Positions 55,201 to 64,000 of a stretch of 64,000 bases of DNA are shown piece after piece. Position 1 is the first letter of the stretch; every line of letters starts with the position of its first letter. Origin of the DNA: Sanguinoderma infundibulare. Its lineage: Eukaryota > Basidiomycota > Agaricomycetes > Polyporales > Polyporaceae. The translations under genes were made by a program, and so were the position numbers. The notes under the pieces were generated by a model. The model saw only the letters and a program-made list of their open reading frames with translations, was not told where the DNA came from and ran no database searches. The stretch spans positions 4,216,001 through 4,280,000 of the forward strand of contig JAVLRN010000003.1 in assembly GCA_032821775.1 (NCBI GenBank), written 5' to 3'.

Positions 55201-57126
55201 CGAGTACGTCTGTGTGCGGAGGATCCAGCGGATAACATCGATGGCGGCAGGCGGACACCACAGATGGCCGGTTTTCGGTAAAGCTCCGCTAAAAGTAGCA
55301 CTCAGACAGCATTATCAGGTATTGCCTTCATTCTAGCATGTCAGGGATAGTTGTTTGCGAGGATAATGTCGTATCCAGTGTGGGGGATGGTGATGGTCGA
55401 GGGGAGAGCCTGTGAGCGCTCAATACATCTGTGCCTGCCAAATGTGGCAGTTCCCGCTGTTTCGGGTCGTACAGTGCTTTCGCTCGGATTTGTTGTTCAT
55501 GCCGGCACACATCCAGTGCTGAGCCATTTGATTTTGCTGTCTATGTTTGGTACCAGGACCGCTATCAGAATGCAATGACCAGTGGTGCCAGCAACTGCCC
55601 GCCATCCATACCGACCCCACCAGTATCGGTGAAGCCCGCAGACTCGTCACTCGGAGGACATGCTTCCTTAATGACTCATAATGTAGGATGGAGGCAACCG
55701 AGCGACGTCGGTACCGTACCGGTCGAGCGAGAGGGCAAGCGTTGCACTTTCCCGGACCTGGACTTTGTCTCAGCTCGATCACCACCTGTGCCCCCGTTAG
55801 CACTCAGTATCATATCGGTTGCCTCGCCCCCATGCCCACAAATCCTATCAGGCTCATAATCGTGTGGGAGCGGTCTCGGGCGGCGATCTGGTGGACAATC
55901 CTGGCCACCAATGGCCGGCCGTGATCCGGTGGTCACAGGCCTGCAGGGTCCTGTGACGCTTAGGATGAAACACGTCCAAGGAATCACGAATGCAATTTGC
56001 GCATGGGCACTTGTCGTGTTCGCTCCTGCCCGACGTCAAATATTGACTCGGGGCTAGAAGACGATGAGCTGAGCATCGGCTGGAAAGTGATCCACACTCG
56101 TAAAATGTACGTATGCCAGGGCAATTCGACATACAGCCAAAAGACACTGCCAGACCATACATCCAATGCGCTCAGAACCATCCGGATTGCAGGCGGGACA
56201 CTGGTGAGGTGCGGACACACATGCCGAGAGGGAAACGATGGTGAACTGGGGGTGCGATGAGCACGGAGGTGCCTTGATGGGAGGGCATGCTGATCAAGCC
56301 CTGCGGGAGTTAGACTCCTCGCTTGTCATTGTGAAGGCTTCCCGGGCGGCGTCCGGGTCTCCAGTCAATATCCATGTCGGATTGAAGGCAGTGTAGTCGC
56401 ACGGCAGCTCCCCGGTAGTCGGACCCTCAGGACAGGAGAAATTGGGATAGCTAAGGAGCAGAGAGAACTCCATTGGCCGAGCATGTATTCGAAGTCTTCG
56501 CGAACGACGTCCGTGCAGTCAAGACGACGCACGAATCCATCCATAGATCCTGAGCGCGTAAAGACACTATTTTCATAGGCACATCTGTGAACTCTGTCGC
56601 CATGCATCCATATCTGCCGTCGGAACGGCGGTTGGGTGGTTCTGTTGCATGACAGTGCTCAGTATTAGCTCTATGGCCGTGCAGAATCAGAAGTCGAGAT
56701 GGCAGACCGGCGGAGAATGCAATACGAATGGAATGCAATCCGCGGAACTCCGAGCGAGACCTACAACATCAAAGACGTAAAATGTCAGCTGGCGCCACGA
56801 TGATGCTCGGAAGCATCTCCCGGCAAACAGCGGCCGAGTGAAGACCTCTGGGTCGACGGGCGTATGACTGAACTCCGGCTGCCGACCGGCAACAGAACCA
56901 CCCAAGGACAGTATGGGACGGCGACCGAGTGAAGACCTCTGGATCGACGGGTCTGGAGGCCAAGAAGGACTTGGACACATGATGAATGACCTTCCCTGAG
57001 ATGCAATTTGATTAATGTCGCAGCCGATGGGGTGAGACAGGCACATACACGTCGAAAGCACTTTTTGCGCCGCCTACGCTAGACCGTCGAGTGGTAGAAA
57101 CCTGACAGCTCTGCCGGACTGCGTCG

Positions 57127-57378
57127 ATGTGCACGTCGACCCCGCCCGGGTCTGTGAACGGGAGCACGACGAACACGCCACTGACGAGCATGTCAGCCGC
57201 GACGAGCCAGGAGGACCTGAGCGCGATGGCGAAGCTGGAGAAGGCACGACTGCGGTGGACATGCGGGTGTCAAACGCGAAGGGGCAGGACATCAAGATCG
57301 ACTTGTACACGCTCTTCTTCCACGGCCAGCTGCTCATCGAGGGCGTGGGGGGCACGGTCCACGGGGGACCTGAGGCTC
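57127..57378 (+). pseudogene. ARB1: Arb1-like N-terminal fragment, empty retroposon site (unit C)
   Basis: Apparently identical to the unit B copy; one uninterrupted GGGGACCTGAGGCTC at its end. Confidence 0.62.
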
Positions 57379-57802
57379 AGCGTGGTGGGTGCAGATTGTG
57401 CGCATCGACGACAAAGGCGGGGCGGCTCGTCCAGGAACGGAAAATAACTGTATATTGATCAGACATCAGCACTTGAATATTACGGACGGACGGCGATCGA
57501 GGCTTGCCGGATATGCGGCGCTTTGAATATTCTCGGAGCCGACAACTTGTTGGCTGGCGAGAAGCATGCGCTTACACGGTTCATCGCCATCGGTTTGACC
57601 GCTAATGGAAGAGTGGGCGGGGATCCGAATGATGCACGGTCTGTGCGCGAGAAACTAAAAGACAGCGGCAAACATCAGCAGGATATATAAACATAGTGGA
57701 TGGATGACGGGGACACAGCTCCTCTCTCGTGTCTCTGTCTCCCTCTGGATATTTGGCTCAAGACCAGGACGGGCGGGAAGCCTCCTTGCTTTCCGAGTCA
57801 TC

Positions 57803-57978
57803 CCGTTTCGCCCCTCATCCTCGTCCTCCTTGGCCTCGCGGGCGGTCTCGACTACGGCAGTGGCGATGCGGTCGAGGTCGCGGATGCCATCCTGGGAGAT
57901 GGGGCGGCGGCCGTTGTCGGTCTGCTCGAGAACACCGATCTTCTCGAGCGACTGGCAGATCTTGGGCTGCTGTTGGTG
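57803..57978 (-). pseudogene. RPS19: eS19 C-terminal exon (unit C)
   Basis: Same reading as in units A and B. Confidence 0.76.
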
Positions 57979-58943
57979 AGTGTTGTGGCGTGCACGTTCA
58001 TTGGCGGTAGTCCTGACGTCTTGTGCCGGGTTGTAGCATCAGGAGACGGGAGTTTGGACGAGTGGCTGGGGAGTGAGTGCGGCTGGGCGCGGTCTGGGTG
58101 CTATGTAGAGTAGTATCTTGTCCGGTTTGCTTCTTGATGCAGACTTGTCGTGCCGCCGAGTAGTTGTCGTCAGGTTGCCGGGCAGTGGTCGTCATACACG
58201 ATCGGCTGGCGAGGGTGAGTTGCAGGCCGCTCCAAGTGGCGCGGAGGCTGTGAAACGAGGGTGAGGTGCAAGCGAGAGGCAAGCGAGACGTCGTTGTCGA
58301 GCACAGCATGGTTCGGAGATGACCGAGGGCAAGCAACCTTTGTATTTCCGCCCTCCACGGAGTGCGCATCATGTCCCCGAGACCGCAGCACCAGTCCTCG
58401 AGGCATCAGATACGACCCCGTACCTTGAACTCTCTCGACGCACTCGAAACAACCACACACGATACTATGAGTGCACCCCAAGGATCTCGTTCCACCCGCA
58501 GGACGCCATGGCGACTATCCCAGCTACACCTCTTCCAACTACGCCCGTAACTGATACCTTCATTGTCCATCTTGTTCACGGCCGCGGCATACATATCCCT
58601 CGCCTGTCTGCCGCCAACAGGAACCGGGCGGCAGTGTGCTCGTTCCCGCATTGTCATCCTCCGCTTCGCATGTACGCTCCAATGGTCCGCTCGTGTGCTC
58701 ACCAATGCTTCCCACTCCTCCTTCCCTTGCCACCGTCGCCAGTCTTACCCCCCGAAAGAAGGCAAAGGCGAGTCGCGGAATTGCCGCTGGTCCAGCCACG
58801 GCTCAGTTGTACACTGCGAACGGCACTTCCATTGGTCTCGGTCTGATTGTCTCATCGCCAATGTACCGTGCACGATTCCCGCGTCTGAAGACCACCCCAC
58901 CAACAAACAGAACGGATGCGGTCCGCGCCGCCCATCTAGAACT

Positions 58944-59318
58944 TTACAAGCCGCGGGTGAAAGAAGGGGGAACTGCGAGCGCACCATAGAACAGCGTCCA
59001 GACGAGCACGAACGAGATGTTCTCCTGCCCAGGGCTTACGAGCTCCCACCACCCGCCCGGGACGTACTTTGCCGGTCTTCCCTTGCGCTTCACGTACAGA
59101 CACGAGCTCATGAGGACGGTCGACAAGATGAAGAGTGCGAAGCCGAGCACGTTCTCCAAGCCCAGAATGCCCACGGCCCCAGCGAAGCAGGAGGAGAGGA
59201 ACATCACAGTGTACAGCTGGCCGTTGTTGTGTTTTACGTTCGGAGGGAAGAGGAGCTGCGCAGCGGCCTCGGGCGTGGCAGCAGTCGCCGACATGGAGGA
59301 CAGTTGAGTGGACGTCAT
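58944..59318 (-). CDS. EMC6: ER membrane protein complex subunit 6 (unit C)
   Basis: Apparently identical to the unit B copy (124 codons from ATG 59,318). Confidence 0.83.
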   Translation of the reverse strand: MTSTQLSSMSATAATPEAAAQLLFPPNVKHNNGQLYTVMFLSSCFAGAVGILGLENVLGFALFILSTVLMSSCLYVKRKGRPAKYVPGGWWELVSPGQENISFVLVWTLFYGALAVPPSFTRGL

Positions 59319-59672
59319 GGTCTAAGCTTAAGCGCTTAAGCTGTCAGTCGCGACTCGGAGCCAGCGAGGTGCACACGATCAGCATCACGATCGGGATCAA
59401 GACCGGCCCGCGATAACGAGCGCAAGATTGACGCGAGATCTGGCTTGTGGACAGGTCAATTGGAGGCGATTCTCTGCCATCCGTCTCTCTCCTCTTGGAC
59501 CGGGCAGCCGGAAGGCGAGGGAGAGGTCGTCCACGACCATCGTCTCTCTCCTTCGACCAGTCATCACCCTGTCGCGATGCCGCCCCCGCATCGTCTCCCA
59601 TCCATCTCTCTCCTCTTTCCCTCGCCCCTCAGACCAAGACAGATCCCAAGACACGCATTCTTTCGCTCTCGT

Positions 59673-61957
59673 ATGGCCAGCACGTCCCTTGTCCATATCC
59701 CACACTCTCTTGCGCCCCGGCTAGATCGGCACTCAACCGAGCAAGCAGTTCGGCCTCAAGGAGCCATCCTTGGTCTGCAACCAGGCCTACATCGATGGCA
59801 AGTGGGTCGACACGAAGGAGGGCGGGGTCATCAGAGTCACCAGTGCGTACCTTCTCCATCGCCTTTCCCCTTACCTCCGTCAACTCTTTTACGCGACACA
59901 CACCCAGACCCTGCGACCGCGGAGGAGCTGGGGACCGTGCCAGAGATAGGTATTACCGAGACCAAGCAGGCTATCGAAGCCGCTTCGAACGCTTTCAAGG
60001 CTTGGAGCAGGACTACTGCCAAGGTACGCTCCCACGTCGCGCTCTCATCTTCGTGTGCTCACGAGGCCGCGCACAACCCAGCAACGGCATGATATCCTCC
60101 TCAAGTGGTACGCGCTCATGAGGGAACACTCGGACGATCTAGCACGGCTGATCGTGAGTCTGCTCTCATCTCCCTATCCACACTTGCATTCAAATCGGTA
60201 TCCAAGACCCTGGAGAATGGAAAGCCCTTCGCAGAGGCCAAAGTGAGTTCTATCACTACTGCATCAAGATTTAGAGATGTTAAAGCGTCTTAAAGGGCGA
60301 GAACGCGTACAGCGCATCATTCGTCGAGGTACGCTGATTCGCTGAATCCTGCACCTGTTCGTCTGATACACCGCGCTTCCGTAGTGGTTTGGTAAGTATC
60401 ACTTGCAATCCCTCAAGCTACGATCCTCACAATTTCCATATCTGCAGCTGAGGAGGCAGTACGTATGTACGGCGGTGAGTACATTTTGCATCCATCTATT
60501 CTGCGTCCTGCGTCTCATCCCAAAGTTTTCAGAGGTCGTCCCTTCTGCGTTTCCCCAGATTCGCAATGTCGTTGTAAAGCAGCCCGTCGGTACGTAAATT
60601 CTTATCCTGCCGTCGTTCGTTCTGACCCCCATGCCCCGGCCCCAGGCGTGGTGTGCGTCGTCCTTGTTCTCGCTCGTGTCTGATATGTTCTGACGTCATC
60701 TCCAGCTCGATACTGACGCCGTGGAACTTTCCTTCCGCGATGATCACTCGCAAGCTCGGCGCCGCGCTCGCCGCTGGCTGCACGGCCGTCATCAAGCCCC
60801 CACCGGAGACGCCGTTCTCTGCGCTCGCTCTCGTCGAGGTGGGTGGTCGCGCTCCGACTGCACGTCGAACCTTTTCGCCGGAGATTGTTCTGACGAATGT
60901 GGTCTTGCGCAGCTCGCGACTCGCGCCGGGGTACCGCCTGGAGTCATCAACGTCGTGACCACCCAGGCAAACGTGAGCGAGGTCGGCCGGGAGATGTGCG
61001 AGAACACCGCGGTCAAGAAGGTGTCGTTCACGGGCAGCACGCCCGTGGCGAAGCTCGTGGCTGGTCTCGCCTCGAGCACGCTCAAAAAGGTTTCCATCGA
61101 GGCCGGCGGGAACGCGCCATTCATCGTCTTTGAGGACGCTGATATCGATGCAGCTGTCGAGGGTGCGTCCTGCTGCGATGTCCCGTTCTTGACCACATTG
61201 ACCAATTGACTTTGTAGGCGTGATCGCGTGCAAGTTCCGGGGCTCCGGCCAAACGTGCGTATGCGCGAACCGTATATACGTCCAGTCTGCCGTCTACGCG
61301 GAGTTCGCCTCGCGCCTCGCTGAGAAAGTGGCAGCGTTCAGGGTCGGAAACGGCCTAGACAAGGACACGTACGTCTTGCCATTCACGTATCCAGGCACGC
61401 GCCTGCTGCTGACTATCAGGAACAGGACACACGGACCGCTCATCCACGATCGGGCAATCGAGAAAGTCGAGAGGCACGTCGAAGACGCGCTCGAGCAGGG
61501 CGCGCAGGTCCTCCTTGGCGGGAAACGTCTCCCCGGCGCAGGGTCGTTCTTCGCGCCAACGATCCTGTCGGACGTCCCCGCCGGCGCGCTCGTCAACAAG
61601 GAGGAGACGTTCGGGCCGCTCGCTGCGCTCATACGGTTCGAGACGGAGGAGGAGGTGATCCGGCTGGCGAACGACACGCCCGTCGGCCTCGCGGGCTACT
61701 TCTTCTCGCGGGACATAGGGCGGGTGTGGCGCGTTGCGGAGGCGCTGGAGGTGGGCATGGTCGGGGCGAACACGGGGTTGATCAGCCAGGCTGTGATTCC
61801 GTTCGGGGGAGTCAAGGAGAGCGGGCTCGGTGAGTGTCCCGTTCCGCGCATGCTGGATGTTTTCTGATGTGCGCGTGTGCGTGCGACAGGGCGCGAGGGT
61901 GGGCATGGGATCGAGGAGTACATGAACGTGAAGCTCATCGCCTTTGGCGGGGTGTAA
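59673..61957 (+). CDS. UGA2: Succinate-semialdehyde dehydrogenase (unit D)
   Basis: Fourth copy, 12,619 bp after the unit C gene and apparently identical to it in exons and introns, including the CGTATG variant of the short exon. Complete in the window and likely functional to the same degree as C. Confidence 0.85.
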
Positions 61958-62476
61958 GGAAGGGACAAAATCTTACTTGACGGGACGGTCGAAGGAGGGA
62001 CTCGCGACATCGAGTATGTTCAAAATTGCATATACCTATGCCCACTATACTAGCGTTTTGGCTGCAGCATCATTCCTCGTCTCTATATATGCTGTATTAT
62101 GCGGACAACATGATTGCCACTGTTTCTATTGTCTCGCGGCATGCTAAGACCAGCACGGAACGCTGACGCGGTCCTGGCTTCGAGAAACGCTGTATCGGTT
62201 CTGAATATTAGCGAGGCCACGCTGAAGGCTTAAGGGAGATCGAGCACTTCACCTACGTTCGTCTCGCCTTGCACTGATGAGGTATGAATGAGAGGCTAGT
62301 TGACGGCCCCCTGACGATGAGAGTTCGGCGCCTCAATCACGATACGACCAGCGATCGTTCCAAGCTTCCGAAAAGCAGCGTTGCTTTGAGATGCAGTAGC
62401 AGGAATATATTACAGGTGATACACACGCAAGACCGAGACCGGTCAAGCTTCAAGCTTCAAGGTCCGGCGAGAAGTA

Positions 62477-63520
62477 TCACTCGACAAGAAAGTCGCCAAG
62501 CTGGCTACGAGAGAAGCATTCGAGCACGGTTTCGCGGTCGTACTGCCCTCGGCTCGCATCCAGCGGGTCGTCGACAAACGCGACCTTCTGCGGGTACGGA
62601 GGCTGCGCCGGCTCGACCTCGAACCATTCGCGAGTCATGTCCGAATCAGACTCGTCGACGTGGTCCGCCTCGCCGTCGGAGTCCGACTCCTCGGCAGGGC
62701 TAGGACTAGACGGGGCCGACTCGCACACGTACTCGCCCTCCGAGTCCGTGTCCTCGTCGTCCGGCACCCTCGGATCTCCCCCGCCGTCGGGAGGCGGCAA
62801 CATCCCCTCGCAAAGCGCATCCTCCACGATCGCCCACGCATGCTGCCTTACGTGCAGCTCGGGCAAGACCGCCTCGATCCCGCCCGTCGTCCTCATCAGC
62901 CAGTCCGCGCGTTCGTCCGACTCACGCGCGCCCGGGATGTCCGACAGGTCCTCGAACGCGCTATCAGAACCTGGCATGTGCGACGGGTGGAAGAGGAGTG
63001 GGAAGTACGCGTGCGGGGCGATGACCATCCGGACCTTCCTCAGTCGCGGGGCACGCGCGGTGTGTGCGAGGGCCATGGCGCGGTACTCTGAGACGGACGC
63101 GTGCGCGACGATGTCGAGGTAGCGCAGGCTGGGCGAGTGGATGTTGAGCGCAAGGCGCTCCTCGTGGCAGGCGATGACGACGAGGTGCGACAGGGCGGGG
63201 CAGAGCTTGTGCAGGCGGGGGAGGAATACCGCGTTGGCGTAGAAGTGTTGGGGCACCGCCTGCGAGGAGAGGAAGCTGAGGTACGTCAGACGTGTCCCGT
63301 GGGTTTCGAGGAGGGCGATGGGTATGTGTTCGGCGTCCATGCAGGTCAGATGTGTGAGGCGCGCCGTCTGCCATCGCATGCGGAGATGGGCGGGTCCGAT
63401 TCGCGGTGTTTGGCCCAGGGAGGCGTGGTTTTCCTGCCAGAGAAACAAACAGGGACTCTGCCACGGTAATGGGATTGGATTGTATACTGCGACGGTCATG
63501 GGGTTGTACTGGACGGTCAT
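62477..63520 (-). CDS. F-box-family-like protein lacking its N-terminal part (unit D)
   Basis: Apparently identical to unit C, with the minisatellite head at 63,464-63,572. Confidence 0.58.
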   Translation of the reverse strand: MTVQYNPMTVAVYNPIPLPWQSPCLFLWQENHASLGQTPRIGPAHLRMRWQTARLTHLTCMDAEHIPIALLETHGTRLTYLSFLSSQAVPQHFYANAVFLPRLHKLCPALSHLVVIACHEERLALNIHSPSLRYLDIVAHASVSEYRAMALAHTARAPRLRKVRMVIAPHAYFPLLFHPSHMPGSDSAFEDLSDIPGARESDERADWLMRTTGGIEAVLPELHVRQHAWAIVEDALCEGMLPPPDGGGDPRVPDDEDTDSEGEYVCESAPSSPSPAEESDSDGEADHVDESDSDMTREWFEVEPAQPPYPQKVAFVDDPLDASRGQYDRETVLECFSRSQLGDFLVE

Positions 63521-63810
63521 GGGGTTGTACTCTACGGTAATGGGGTTGTACTGGACGGTTATGGGGTTGTAGTTTCATGGGCTTGGAGTCGGTAATTTGT
63601 GGGGGGATGGAATTTGTGGGGGGATGGTCGGGACACACAAGACAGTCACGCATGTACAGCACAGTAGACCAGAACACAATATATTTTTTGACTACATACA
63701 CTCGCGCGACGGCTCTACTCTACTCGAAGTCGAAATTCCCAGGCTAACCTCCACGCACGCACTCCGAGACACCACCTGCATGTTCTGGGCCCGGGGAACA
63801 AGTCCACATC

Positions 63811-64000
63811 ATCAGCGCGCATTCTGGGAAGAGACTGCGGCGGACGTACCATTGTGAACGCCGTCCAAATGATAGAGAACTCGAAGGCGATAGCGAGGAA
63901 TGCTACCACCTTGGTTCGCGCGTGGCACGGCCTTGTGTGGCTCCGCCCTCTCCCTGACTGCGGCCGTGATGAGCTCGACGCCGCCGTATGAGTAGAACGC
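63811..64000 (-). pseudogene. Amino-acid permease fragment (unit D, cut by window end)
   Basis: Carries the FYSYGGVELITAA phrase; the rest lies outside the window. Confidence 0.6.

Larger units (their letters stand above)
46888..59506 (+). repeat. Tandem unit C (12,619 bp)
   Basis: Third copy. Its left part carries its own set of variants, some shared with A rather than B; its right part matches B. The whole unit appears repeated without change by unit D as far as the window goes. Confidence 0.93.
59507..64000 (+). repeat. Tandem unit D (first 4.5 kb only, cut by window end)
   Basis: Fourth copy, matching unit C at a constant offset of 12,619 bp with no difference noticed. The array therefore continues to the right of the window. 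Confidence 0.93.

Noticed and set aside
20208..64000. Metabolic or resistance gene cluster
   Set aside because: Apart from SSADH and EMC6 the unit contains only broken gene pieces; there is no set of cooperating enzymes.

Overview
The window is eukaryotic nuclear DNA, most likely from a mushroom-forming basidiomycete (Agaricomycetes). The evidence is GC-rich coding DNA, frequent 45-80 nt introns with GT..AG ends, and protein types common in that group: an F-box/WD40-like protein, an arrestin-fold protein, a DUF6699 protein, and serine-rich single-pass membrane proteins. No bacterial operons, CRISPR array, rRNA or tRNA were seen. Splice sites were read by eye, so multi-exon genes are given as spans and exon detail is approximate.

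Left part (1-20,207), single-copy sequence: a 5'-cut LRR/F-box-like plus WD40 gene (1-1930, +), an arrestin-like gene (2730-4191, -), a HAPSTR1/DUF4588-like gene (4670-5766, +), two tandem paralogous single-pass membrane protein genes (7483-8706 and 9329-10862, -), an unrecognised lysine-rich/acidic multi-exon gene (about 12,202-13,606, +), a long gene-poor stretch with degenerate short repeats and relics (13.6-18.3 kb), and an intact DUF6699 gene (18,497-19,504, +).

Right part (20,208-64,000): a direct tandem array of a unit of about 12.6 kb. Three units are complete (A 20,208-34,241; B 34,242-46,887; C 46,888-59,506) and a fourth (D, from 59,507) is cut by the window end. Each unit starts with a multi-exon succinate-semialdehyde dehydrogenase gene (+) and ends with an EMC6 gene (-). 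Between them lies an F-box-family C-terminal reading frame with a minisatellite at its head, followed by a set of broken gene pieces: an amino-acid permease fragment, a promoter-plus-5' copy of the DUF6699 gene (inverted relative to the intact gene just outside the array), two oppositely oriented Hos2-type histone deacetylase fragments, an ABCF (Arb1-like) N-terminal fragment and an eS19 ribosomal protein exon. Unit A alone carries a 1.39 kb poly(A)-tailed retroposon with a 15-16 bp target-site duplication.

The history I infer is as follows. Gene fragments were gathered next to the SSADH and EMC6 genes. The block then amplified in tandem. The copies drifted largely through CpG transitions, unit A received a retroposon, the SSADH of unit B lost 4 bp, and finally a 12,619-bp period was copied so recently (or assembled so artificially) that 37,690-64,000 appears perfectly periodic.
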